DNA of 51,184 nt from contig JAFRSD010000016.1 in the NCBI GenBank assembly GCA_017427775.1, forward strand, positions 1 through 51,184. Direction: 5' to 3'. This DNA is from Lachnospiraceae bacterium. Lineage in GTDB: Bacteria > Bacillota > Clostridia > Lachnospirales > Lachnospiraceae. Positions 6,679-14,621 of this stretch are shown here, piece after piece; the first letter of the stretch is position 1; every line of letters begins with the position of its first letter. The notes beneath the pieces were generated by a model. The model was not told where the DNA came from and did no database searches. It saw only the letters and a program-made list of their open reading frames with translations. The position numbers were made by a program, and so were the translations under genes.

Positions 6679-7344
6679 TTATTTCCGATCGGACTTTTCA
6701 CTCTTCGCATTGTCCCGTGAATCGCTCTTCTTGTCTTTCTTCTCTTTCTTGTCCGTTACAAGAAGGTCATCTATGATCTGCTCAATCATCTGTTTCTTCA
6801 GATAGACGTCAAAACTGAGCATGGAAATGAAACTGAAGATGGCCAGGAATTCTTTCGCATCAGGATCCTTGATGTCTTTAAATACGCCTTTCGAGCGATC
6901 GAACTTCTTCATGACATCTTTCGCAAGGTCGTTCCCGACGACCTTCTCCATCTCGAAAATCCGTTTATAGATCTCTTCCAGACCGATCTCGGAATCCTCG
7001 CCGAAGAACATGTCCTTCATGGGGCCGACAATATGCTGCACGTCATTGATGCTCAGGAAACTCTTCAGGTAATAGATAAATACAAGCAGATACATATGGT
7101 CCTTGCTGTATTTCTTCTTCACCGGACTCGGAAGCAGATCATTCTTCGTGTAGTTGTTGATCATGGTCTTCGTGAGCAGCTTGTCACTGTCGTAACGTTT
7201 GGACTGCTCCAGGTACTCATCTAAGAACTTCGTTACCTGATCCATGTAAAGATCAATGTTCGGAATATCGTTCGGGCCGATATAATTGGTCTCCTGAATA
7301 TTCTCTTCAAGCTTCCTCAGATAGTATTTCCACTGATTCTCCAC
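6679..7344 (-). CDS. DUF1836 domain protein
   Basis: The 221-residue protein matches the DUF1836 pattern: NIDLYMDQVTKFLDEYL, LTKTMINNYTKNDLLPSPVK and KKYSKDHMYLLVFIYYLKSF. The middle looks like a MerR-like winged helix (the TKTMINNYTKNDLL part), so a DNA-binding role is possible but unproven. The C-terminus is a lysine/aspartate-rich tail. I chose GTG 7344 because AGGAGA lies upstream and because a longer frame to 7416 would begin inside the promoter's -35 box. It is divergent from pcrA; the two promoters are about 45 bases apart. Confidence 0.85.
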   Translation of the reverse strand: MENQWKYYLRKLEENIQETNYIGPNDIPNIDLYMDQVTKFLDEYLEQSKRYDSDKLLTKTMINNYTKNDLLPSPVKKKYSKDHMYLLVFIYYLKSFLSINDVQHIVGPMKDMFFGEDSEIGLEEIYKRIFEMEKVVGNDLAKDVMKKFDRSKGVFKDIKDPDAKEFLAIFSFISMLSFDVYLKKQMIEQIIDDLLVTDKKEKKDKKSDSRDNAKSEKSDRK

Positions 7345-7387
7345 AGCCGTTCTCCTCGCCTCATTATAGGTAATGCAGTTAAATGCT

Positions 7388-7416
7388 ATTATATAGTATT
7401 GAAAACCATGTGTCAA
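7388..7416 (-). promoter_or_regulatory. Consensus sigma-A promoter of the DUF1836 gene
   Basis: Read leftward, perfect TTGACA (7416-7411) and perfect TATAAT (7393-7388) are 17 bases apart. It fixes the downstream GTG start. Confidence 0.92.
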
Positions 7417-7460
7417 CTAAATCAGCGTTGAAAACAGTCCGGATTCGCGCCATTCTTCTG

Positions 7461-7489
7461 TTGAGTTCCGCCGGTTCCTGTGATATAAT
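7461..7489 (+). promoter_or_regulatory. Sigma-A promoter of pcrA
   Basis: TTGAGT (7461-7466) and TATAAT (7484-7489) with a 17-base spacer, about 40 bases before the start codon. Confidence 0.85.
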
Positions 7490-7530
7490 AAGAACATACA
7501 TTCGATTTTCCGAGAAAGGTTATTATTCCT

Positions 7531-9930
7531 ATGGATTACGTCAGCGATCTCAATCCGGAACAGCGTATGGCCGTGGAGCATCAGTACGGACCGCTTCTGA
7601 TCTTAGCGGGCGCCGGATCAGGCAAGACCCGCGTCATCACGCACCGGATTGCGTATTTGATCGATCAATATAATGTGAGCCCCTATCACATCCTTGCTAT
7701 CACCTTTACCAATAAAGCCGCCAAGGAGATGCGCGACCGTGTCAACAGTCTTGTCGATTACGGTGCGCAGGATATCTGGGTCAGCACCTTCCATTCCGCC
7801 TGCGTAAGAATGCTCAGGCGCTTTTCCGATACCATCGGCTACGAGAAGAACTTCTCGGTTTATGACACCGACGATCAGAAGAGCCTCATGCGGACCATCA
7901 TAAAGTCGATGAATATCGATTCAAAGAAGTATCGCGAATCCTTCTTTTTAAACCGTATTTCCGCCGCCAAGAATGAACTGGTCGGTCCGGACCGGTACCG
8001 GGAGGAATACGGTCATGACCGTGATTCGGATCTTGTTGTTTCGGTGTACCGCGAATACCAGAAGCGTCTCCTTGACCAGAACGCGATGGACTTCGACGAT
8101 CTCCTGTTCAACACGGTGGAGATGTTCCGGCAGAGCGAAAGCGCGCTTACCTATTATCGTAACCGCTTCCGCTACATCATGGTCGACGAATACCAGGACA
8201 CCAACACCGCACAGTTTGAACTGATCCGTCTGCTCGCGAACTACACGAACGATGAGGGCGAGGTGGAACACAACCTTTGTGTCGTGGGTGACGATGACCA
8301 GTCCATCTACGGATTCCGCGGTGCCAACATCCGCAATATCCTGAATTTCGAGAAGTATTATCCCAATGCCGTTGTCATCAAACTCGAAGAGAACTACCGC
8401 TCTACCGAGACCATTCTTGATGCTGCCAACGAGGTCATCCGGAACAACTTCCATACCAATACGAAGACGCTCTGGACCAAGCTCGGCAAAGGAACGCCTA
8501 TCATCTATACGGTGTATCCCGACGCCATGTCCGAGGCGGAAGGCGCGGCCGATGAGATCCGCCGTCAGGTGGAAGCCGGCGAGGCAACCTACAACAGTTT
8601 TGCCGTCCTGTACCGCACGAACGCGCAGTCCCGCGCATTTGAAATCCAGCTTTCCAAGAATCGGATACCATGCAGGGTTGTCGGCGGCGTGAACTTCTAC
8701 CAGCGCAAAGAGATTAAAGACATTCTCGCTTATTTGCGTACGATCGATAACGGCCGTGACAGTGTGGCCGTGCGACGTATCCTGAACGTTCCGAAGCGCG
8801 GCATCGGCGATACTACCGCCAACGCAATCCAGGATTTTACGGAAGTCAATGACTGCAGTTTTTACGACGCCCTGACTTATGCGGACCATATCCCGACCGT
8901 GAAGGCGGCTGCAGCCAAGAAGATCAAGCCGTTCGTCGAATTGATCGAGCGCTACCGGGAACGGGCGGCGCAGAAGAACTGCTGTCTCAAGAATCTGGTA
9001 ACGGACCTGATTGCGGACCTTGACTATGAGGAAGAACTGAAACGGGAGGATGAGGAATCCTTTGAAGACCGCAAAGGCAACATCGATGAATTCATCACCT
9101 CCGTTGCCCAGTATGAGATTACTTCCGAGGAGCCCCCGACACTCAGTGGTTTCCTTTCCGAAGTCTCCCTTGTTACGGATCTTGACTCCGTGGAGGAGAA
9201 TCCGGACTATGTCGTTCTTATGACGATCCACAGTGCGAAGGGTCTCGAGTTCGACCAGGTATTTTTAGCGGGTATGGAGGACAATCTGTTCCCGAGCAGC
9301 ATGAGTCTCGATGATCCGAACGGAATTGAAGAAGAACGCCGTCTTTGCTATGTCGGAATCACGCGTGCAAGAAAGCGCCTGTTCCTGTCCCGGGCAAGAG
9401 AGCGCATGCTCCGCGGAGAAACTTCGTATAATCCCGAGTCCCGCTTTGTTTTGGAACTCAAGCGGCAGGCACGCCACCTGATCACCGAGAAGACTGCCGG
9501 TGCAAGCGGCTTCTTCGGCGGAAGCTCCTCTCGTACGAGCGGCAGCCTGTACGAACTTACCAAGGGCAGTTCAAGCGGTTCCGGCAATTCATACCGCAAC
9601 GATTACCGCGGCTCGTCCGAACGCCGCGGCGGACAATTTTCCGATCGGAATGACATGCCTTTCGGAAGCAGTTCCAAGCCTTCCGTATCTTCCGCAAAGC
9701 CGTATGTGAATCCGTACCTTACGCCCTCCGCTCCTGCTGCCAGAAACTTCGGAAGCGGCGATGCTTCATCGCTCGGATTTGCCGTCGGAGACCGCGTGAA
9801 GCATGTCAAGTTCGGCATCGGTACCGTGGAAGCGATCGTCAAGGGCGGAAAGGATTTCGAGGTCACCGTGGACTTCCCTTCCGGCCGCAAGAAGATGCTC
9901 GCCTCCTTCGCAAAACTGGAGAAAGTATAA
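7531..9930 (+). CDS. pcrA: ATP-dependent 3'-5' DNA helicase PcrA/UvrD
   Basis: The 799-residue protein is a superfamily 1A helicase used in repair, plasmid replication and removal of stalled complexes. Motifs in order: Walker A AGAGSGKT (26-33, Lys32), GxxTFTNKAA (motif Ia), VDEYQDTN (near 220), GDDDQSIYGFRGA (near 250), MTIHSAKGLEFD (near 565) and CYVGITRARKRL. A Ser/Gly-rich linker of about 100 residues precedes the C-terminal Tudor-like RNA polymerase-binding domain (GDRVKHVKFGIGTVEAI). The long linker makes it larger than Bacillus PcrA (about 740). GAGAAAGG lies 11 bases upstream of ATG, slightly far. Confidence 0.95.
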   Translation: MDYVSDLNPEQRMAVEHQYGPLLILAGAGSGKTRVITHRIAYLIDQYNVSPYHILAITFTNKAAKEMRDRVNSLVDYGAQDIWVSTFHSACVRMLRRFSDTIGYEKNFSVYDTDDQKSLMRTIIKSMNIDSKKYRESFFLNRISAAKNELVGPDRYREEYGHDRDSDLVVSVYREYQKRLLDQNAMDFDDLLFNTVEMFRQSESALTYYRNRFRYIMVDEYQDTNTAQFELIRLLANYTNDEGEVEHNLCVVGDDDQSIYGFRGANIRNILNFEKYYPNAVVIKLEENYRSTETILDAANEVIRNNFHTNTKTLWTKLGKGTPIIYTVYPDAMSEAEGAADEIRRQVEAGEATYNSFAVLYRTNAQSRAFEIQLSKNRIPCRVVGGVNFYQRKEIKDILAYLRTIDNGRDSVAVRRILNVPKRGIGDTTANAIQDFTEVNDCSFYDALTYADHIPTVKAAAAKKIKPFVELIERYRERAAQKNCCLKNLVTDLIADLDYEEELKREDEESFEDRKGNIDEFITSVAQYEITSEEPPTLSGFLSEVSLVTDLDSVEENPDYVVLMTIHSAKGLEFDQVFLAGMEDNLFPSSMSLDDPNGIEEERRLCYVGITRARKRLFLSRARERMLRGETSYNPESRFVLELKRQARHLITEKTAGASGFFGGSSSRTSGSLYELTKGSSSGSGNSYRNDYRGSSERRGGQFSDRNDMPFGSSSKPSVSSAKPYVNPYLTPSAPAARNFGSGDASSLGFAVGDRVKHVKFGIGTVEAIVKGGKDFEVTVDFPSGRKKMLASFAKLEKV

Positions 9931-10010
9931 CTTTCTGAGGAAGGTCGCCGCACGCCGGCCGTCAATCACAGATTGTTCATGAAAACCTCCTTTTCATTTG
10001 CCGGAGGCTA

Positions 10011-10019
10011 TGCTATAAT
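10011..10019 (+). promoter_or_regulatory. Extended -10 promoter of the 80-residue gene
   Basis: TGCTATAAT is an extended -10 element; the -35 (TTTTCA, 17 bases upstream) is poor. AGGAGG and the start codon follow within 45 bases. Confidence 0.6.
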
Positions 10020-10052
10020 AAATACAATAATAATTCAAAGGAGGGGTTTACC

Positions 10053-10295
10053 ATGAAGAATTGTTGTTGTGATTGTGAAGAGAAGAGCTGCAGCAGCTGC
10101 AAGATTATCTGCTGGATTCTCGCTATTATCGGAATCATTGCCGTGATCGCCGGCATCGCATATGCCGTTTACCGCTTCTGCGCTCCGGATTATCTGGAAG
10201 ATTTTGATGATGAAGATTTCGACGATGAAGATGAGGATGACGAGCCTGTCGAAGTTAAGGTAGAGACTGCTGACGACGCTTCCGAAGAGGAATAA
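10053..10295 (+). CDS. Tiny Cys-rich single-pass membrane protein with acidic tail
   Basis: The 80 residues comprise a Cys cluster (eight Cys among the first 20 residues, MKNCCCDCEEKSCSSCK), one hydrophobic helix (about 20-43, ILAIIGIIAVIAGIAYAVY) and a tail of almost only Asp/Glu (49-80). It has its own promoter, AGGAGG and strong terminator, so it is genuine. I do not know a function. The Cys cluster could bind metal or be lipid-modified, and the tail could bind cations or a basic partner; both are guesses. The codons suit the host. Confidence 0.8.
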   Translation: MKNCCCDCEEKSCSSCKIICWILAIIGIIAVIAGIAYAVYRFCAPDYLEDFDDEDFDDEDEDDEPVEVKVETADDASEEE

Positions 10296-10308
10296 TCCTT
10301 GCATAACG

Positions 10309-10346
10309 AAAGGGTGTTGCACCGATTGGTGTAACACCCTTTTTTT
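10309..10346 (+). terminator. Strong terminator with seven T
   Basis: GGGTGTTGCACC pairs with GGTGTAACACCC (one G-T) around GATT, followed by TTTTTTT. Precedes the end of a convergent gene at 10371. Confidence 0.9.
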
Positions 10347-10370
10347 GTTACCCTTTTCAGGAGTGAACGT

Positions 10371-11840
10371 TTACTCCGTAAAGCATGCGTTAAACCTGCT
10401 GACCTGCTCTTCCCAGAGTCCCTTGTTCGCATTCAGAATGCTCCGGTAGTCATCGCTCGCGATCACCTCTGCTGCCCATGCCTGCGAAAAGTCAGCGATC
10501 AGTTCCGAATTATTAACGGAGACGGGGTAATCGTACATCAATTTATAAATCGTTTTACAGCTTGCTTCGTCCAGGTGCTTTTCCAGCTTATATCGGAATC
10601 GGTTAGTCAGTTTCGCATCTTCCTCACCGTAATCAAACATGAGCGGAAAATCCGAATAGCACTGATAAACGAACACGGTCTCTTCCGCCTTCTCCCGGCT
10701 TGACTCGCAGTTCGGGATCACGTAAACGGGATTCTCCCCGTAGATGAAGAAGTTCAGCTGTGATGCGGCCGAAGGACCATGCGGGAAGGAGATGAATCCG
10801 TATTCGATCTGATCCTGTTCCGCAAGTGTATCGAGGAAGGTCATGTCCTCAATGATCATAGCCGTCTTTCCGTCAAGAAATGCCTGCCGGGACGACTCCG
10901 CGGTCTGCGAAGGAGCATAGATCACTCCGCTCTCAAACAGCTTATGAACAAAGGCAAGCGCCTCACTGACTTCCTTTGCTTCGGTATTAACCTGCAGCAA
11001 GTCCCTGTCATCTTTTGTGATGACAAATGTGCCGTTTGAAAGAAGCGCGCTGTAAGTAAGCTTTGCATCCGCGCTGAGAAGGTAACAGTCCGGAGTTCCG
11101 CACTTGTCGCTGAAAAGCGTTCCGAATGTGCTCAGAAAAGCCTCCCAGTCCCACTGCCCGCTGTTCTGCAATTGATAGAGGGCATCCGTGTCGATTCCCG
11201 CGGCGCGAAGTTTCGCCTTATTGAAATAAAGTCCAACTCCGGCATTGGCCTTATTACATACGCCGTACGTCTTTCCGTTGACCGTCAGCAGTTCGCTTAC
11301 GCCGCGGCTCCACTTCGTATTGATCGCGTCGCCGCCGGGGATATCGTTATACGCGAGCAGCAGATTCCCGGAAGGATCCGTAAGAAGACTTACCGCCTGC
11401 GAGGCATTGACCGAAATGATATCGCCCGCGGGCTTATCCTCCAGAATGGAAGCCCTGATCATCGCGAGATATTCTTCGGGAGCAGCCTCGGAACCCTTGA
11501 CCTCTATTTTGAAATCATGCTCGCTCTCATACATCCCGATCATATCGTAGTATGCTTCATCGTATGCATTACCCGGATTGCGCCAGTTCCTCGCTGTCTC
11601 CTCATCCATCTCCGAAAACACATACGTGCGTCCTTTGAGGTTCAACGGAGGCGGCGTGATCTCCTGTGTCGCAACAGGCGTCGCCGTGATCACAACCTGA
11701 GTCGGTGTTGCCCCCCAGGTGGGTTCAGCCTGGATCCACTCTTCATCGTTCTTGTAGCGGGATGTAACAGCAGCATACATCACGACCCCGATAAGGAACG
11801 TGCCAAGCAGAAACAGTCTCCAAAGAGTCCCTTTTTTCAT
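10371..11840 (-). CDS. Membrane-anchored extracellular solute-binding protein (family 1)
   Basis: ATG 11840 has GGGGG upstream; the product has 489 residues. Residues 1-25 are a signal-anchor helix (LFLLGTFLIGVVMYAAV) without a lipobox Cys, then a Thr/Pro linker (TPTQVVITATPVATQEITPP) and a periplasmic-binding fold with DKPAGDIISVNASQAVSLL, NKANAGVGLYFNKAKLRAAG and WDWEAFL, typical of ABC sugar/oligosaccharide binding proteins. No permease or ATPase gene is next to it. It lies 107 bases behind the htrA-like gene, separated by a hairpin. It may act with a transporter encoded elsewhere, or as a sensor. The family call is good; the ligand is unknown. Confidence 0.8.
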   Translation of the reverse strand: MKKGTLWRLFLLGTFLIGVVMYAAVTSRYKNDEEWIQAEPTWGATPTQVVITATPVATQEITPPPLNLKGRTYVFSEMDEETARNWRNPGNAYDEAYYDMIGMYESEHDFKIEVKGSEAAPEEYLAMIRASILEDKPAGDIISVNASQAVSLLTDPSGNLLLAYNDIPGGDAINTKWSRGVSELLTVNGKTYGVCNKANAGVGLYFNKAKLRAAGIDTDALYQLQNSGQWDWEAFLSTFGTLFSDKCGTPDCYLLSADAKLTYSALLSNGTFVITKDDRDLLQVNTEAKEVSEALAFVHKLFESGVIYAPSQTAESSRQAFLDGKTAMIIEDMTFLDTLAEQDQIEYGFISFPHGPSAASQLNFFIYGENPVYVIPNCESSREKAEETVFVYQCYSDFPLMFDYGEEDAKLTNRFRYKLEKHLDEASCKTIYKLMYDYPVSVNNSELIADFSQAWAAEVIASDDYRSILNANKGLWEEQVSRFNACFTE

Positions 11841-11882
11841 TTCTTTTACCCCCGTAAAAAGAAAGTCTTTAAAAATGCCTAT

Positions 11883-11909
11883 TGCCCCGGAGCAAAAAGC
11901 CCCGGGGCA
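11883..11909 (-). terminator. GC-rich hairpin between HtrA-like and solute-binding protein genes
   Basis: TGCCCCGG pairs with CCGGGGCA around AGCAAAAAGC. On the leftward strand an ATTTTT follows only about 10 bases later, so it may end part of the transcripts. Confidence 0.55.
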
Positions 11910-11947
11910 CAAAGGATTAAGAGAAGTGCTTTATATTAAAGGAGTGA

Positions 11948-13444
11948 TCATGACTTTTTCTTGGTCGGACGGTTATCGAGTGTCGCCTTGATCGTCTTCT
12001 CCTCGTAAACGCCGTTGTTCGCCCTGTAGATCGTGATCTGAACTTCCGTACCGGCTCTCGTGTAGCTGAGGAATTCCTGCAGATCGGTCATTCCGTAGAT
12101 GATAACCTTGTCGATGCGGACAATGATATCGCCCTGGATAATGCCGGCCTTCTCGGCTGCGGATCCTCTCTTAACGGTATTGACATACAGTCCTTTCGGA
12201 AGGTTGTATCGTTCCGCATATAAATCGTCAATGTCCGTACCGCGTTCGATTCCGAGATATCCCATCTCCTCGGTCGTCAGTTCTTCGCGGTTACTGAGCT
12301 CGCTGATCAAACTCAGAATGTTACTGATCGGGATGGCAAATCCCATACCCTCTACGTCCTTGTCGGCGTATTTGGCGGAATTGATTCCGATCACTTCGCC
12401 GTTCTTGTTAAGAAGGGCACCGCCGCTGTTGCCGGGGTTGATTGCCGCATCGGTCTGGATCAGTGTATAGGTGGATTTATCAATCGTAATGTTCCGTTCT
12501 TTCGCGCTGATGTAGCCGACGGTCACGGACTGGCCGTATCCGAGAGCATTTCCGACAGCGATGGCAATCTCACCTACTTTCAGGTTATCGGAATTGCCGA
12601 GTCTGGCAACACGGATCGCTTCAATCGTGCTGTCGGAAAGGTCTTCGAATTTGACGGAGATTACAGCCAGATCGGAAGACGCTGCCGTTCCCTTTACGGT
12701 TGCATCGGCAGTTGTGCCGTCCACGAACTGTACCGAAAGCCGTTTTGCTCCGTCCACAACATGGAGATTGGTTACCATTAAAACTTCTGTTTCATTCTGT
12801 CCGATGATGATTCCCGAACCGGAGCCGGCGAGGACTTCCTGTTCACTCTGCGCATCGTAGAAGAAATAGGAGTATGTCTGCTTCATATAATTGTTGATCG
12901 AAACAATCGCGGGCATTGCGCTTTCCGCAACCGCCGATACGTCAACCGCGCTGACCGCGGTCTCTCCGATTTCGCTGGAAGTCGAAAGAACGATTCCCTG
13001 CTTCGGAGTTTTCACTTCCAGTTCCGAAACGCCTTCCACATCCGAAGGCTCCGGAGCCTGTTCGTTTTTGGTATCAAAATGCTTCTCGACAAGCTTTACG
13101 CCCCACAGCGCTCCTCCGGCCACAAGACCGAAAAGGATTGCGCTGCCGACAAGCAGCATAAACTTGGCAAACGGAGATTTTTCTTTATTCTTCTTCGGGG
13201 CAGGTGCCTGAGACTGTTTCAGATGCTGAATATAGGCATCATATTCCGGGAGTCCGGTCTGTTCCATGTAAACGGGGGGCTGATAAGACAGCGGCACATC
13301 CTGCCGATAGGCTGCCTGCTGGTACTCGGGATACCCGGGTGCCGGTGCCTGTCCGTTCGTAACGGGCTGGCTGTTCGCCGCAGACTGTCCGTCCATCATT
13401 CCCTGAACTTCACTGCTCTGTTCTGTTCCGTTATACTCTTCCAT
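11948..13444 (-). CDS. HtrA/DegP-type membrane serine protease with PDZ domain
   Basis: ATG 13444 follows GAGGGA by six bases; 498 residues. A Gln/Pro-rich cytoplasmic part (1-90) is followed by one membrane helix (about 95-118, FMLLVGSAILFGLVAGGALW), a trypsin-like domain with catalytic His228 (TNLHVV), Asp258 (SSDLAV) and Ser340 (NPGNSGGAL), and a PDZ domain (about 385-490, GSAAEKAGIIQGDIIVRI). This is the usual clostridial HtrA layout, for quality control of secreted proteins under stress. It is upstream of, and possibly cotranscribed with, the solute-binding protein gene. Confidence 0.92.
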   Translation of the reverse strand: MEEYNGTEQSSEVQGMMDGQSAANSQPVTNGQAPAPGYPEYQQAAYRQDVPLSYQPPVYMEQTGLPEYDAYIQHLKQSQAPAPKKNKEKSPFAKFMLLVGSAILFGLVAGGALWGVKLVEKHFDTKNEQAPEPSDVEGVSELEVKTPKQGIVLSTSSEIGETAVSAVDVSAVAESAMPAIVSINNYMKQTYSYFFYDAQSEQEVLAGSGSGIIIGQNETEVLMVTNLHVVDGAKRLSVQFVDGTTADATVKGTAASSDLAVISVKFEDLSDSTIEAIRVARLGNSDNLKVGEIAIAVGNALGYGQSVTVGYISAKERNITIDKSTYTLIQTDAAINPGNSGGALLNKNGEVIGINSAKYADKDVEGMGFAIPISNILSLISELSNREELTTEEMGYLGIERGTDIDDLYAERYNLPKGLYVNTVKRGSAAEKAGIIQGDIIVRIDKVIIYGMTDLQEFLSYTRAGTEVQITIYRANNGVYEEKTIKATLDNRPTKKKS

Positions 13445-13597
13445 TATAGTTCCCTCACTGCAAATCCATGATAAAACTTCGGCTCTCTGCCTTACACAGC
13501 CTAATGTAGCCCACAAATATGTTTAATTTGTGATGAAAAAAGGATGCTTTTTTGAAAAAAGGACACATTTTCCAAAAGCTTTGCCATCTTCTTTTTC

Positions 13598-13626
13598 TTG
13601 CGCAGCCCCGCCGCATATATTACAAT
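13598..13626 (+). promoter_or_regulatory. Sigma-A promoter of the glutamine cyclotransferase-like gene
   Basis: TTGCGC (13598-13603) and TACAAT (13621-13626) with a 17-base spacer. The rest of 13445-13597, between this and the divergent htrA-like gene, shows no clear feature. Confidence 0.65.
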
Positions 13627-13662
13627 ATTATCTGTTCACACATATTCGTAAAAAAGGACCCT

Positions 13663-14433
13663 ATGACGATGCGGAAACAATTCTTTAAAAAGCTTCTTTA
13701 CTATGGTTACCGGAAGCTGAAAGGCAATCTGGATTACATCCGGAACTGCCGCTCCTGCACCCATATCCGAAAGAAGGATGTGGTTGAAACACTTTCCCAC
13801 GAGCCGGCCTTCACGGAAGGTTTCTTCTTCCATGACGGAACGCTTTATGAGTCATCGGGACTGCGGGACCGTTCCTTCCTGTTCCGATACAGTGACGGGT
13901 TCCGAAAACCGGTACCGGAGGTATTTCTGGAGGGATGCGTGATCCTTCACGACCGGATGTATCTGCTGACTTATAAGAACCGCGTCGCACTTGTCCTTGA
14001 TAAGGACACCTTTGAGATTACGGAGCGCTTCCCGTATGAACGTGAGGGATGGGGACTCACGACCGACGGAACGCATCTGATCGCCTCTGACGGGAGCGAC
14101 CGGATTTATTATTTGGACACGGGATTTCAGACGATGGATTCGATCTCGGTACGTGACCGGAAGGGGCCTGTCCGCCATATCAATGAGCTCCAGTATATCG
14201 ACGGGATCATCTTCGCCAACGTCTGGCAGACCAATATCATCCTTGCCATAGACGCTTCCACCGGCGAAGTGATCCGCAAATACTACATCCACCTGAAAAG
14301 CAAAGGAATCCGTTTCCCCAATCTGAACGGCATTGCCTATGACGGCGAGTACCTGTACCTGACCGGCAAATACTATAAAGACATCTGGAAGATCCGCGCG
14401 GACCGTTTTCTGAACCGTTCCGGACAGAAATAA
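13663..14433 (+). CDS. Glutamine cyclotransferase-like beta-propeller protein
   Basis: ATG 13663 follows AAGGA by five bases and lies downstream of the promoter; a longer frame to 13552 would begin upstream of it. The 256 residues carry the glutaminyl-peptide cyclotransferase (PF05096) blocks FTEGFFFHDGTLYESSG, EGWGLTTDGTHLIASDGS, INELQYIDGIIFANVWQTN and FPNLNGIAYDGEYLYLTGK. Known members make N-terminal pyroglutamate or are related propellers. Unlike the secreted enzymes this one has no signal peptide; its first 45 residues are basic and contain CRSCTHIRKK. So the reaction is likely but not certain. Single gene with its own terminator. Confidence 0.75.
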   Translation: MTMRKQFFKKLLYYGYRKLKGNLDYIRNCRSCTHIRKKDVVETLSHEPAFTEGFFFHDGTLYESSGLRDRSFLFRYSDGFRKPVPEVFLEGCVILHDRMYLLTYKNRVALVLDKDTFEITERFPYEREGWGLTTDGTHLIASDGSDRIYYLDTGFQTMDSISVRDRKGPVRHINELQYIDGIIFANVWQTNIILAIDASTGEVIRKYYIHLKSKGIRFPNLNGIAYDGEYLYLTGKYYKDIWKIRADRFLNRSGQK

Positions 14434-14440
14434 GCATGAG

Positions 14441-14479
14441 GGCATCCTTTCCCCTGACCGGGAAGGGATGCCTTTTTTT
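14441..14479 (+). terminator. Intrinsic terminator with seven T
   Basis: GGCATCC-tt-TCCC pairs with GGGA-ag-GGATGCC, followed by TTTTTTT. Confidence 0.9.
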
Positions 14480-14574
14480 CAACGAGTACAATTTCAGACA
14501 TTTTCCCGACAAGAATCGACATTTTCTTTTTTGTATTCATTTGCTACTCTGTAAGCGAAAAGGAAAATGAACAC

Positions 14575-14599
14575 AGTTCCGGGGAGTAAGGAACTCCCC
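14575..14599 (+). promoter_or_regulatory. Leader with two mutually exclusive hairpins before the ABC exporter
   Basis: AGTTCC (14575-14580) can pair with GGAACT (14590-14595), or GGGGAGT (14581-14587) with ACTCCCC (14593-14599); both cannot form at once. The ribosome site starts about 12 bases later. No U-run follows, so control of translation is likelier than termination, if any. Confidence 0.4.
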
Positions 14600-14621
14600 C
14601 TCATGAATCTTGGAGGGATTT

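Noticed and set aside
7948-9231. Leftward 427-codon open frame
   Set aside because: Antisense to pcrA; no start signal and no recognisable domain.
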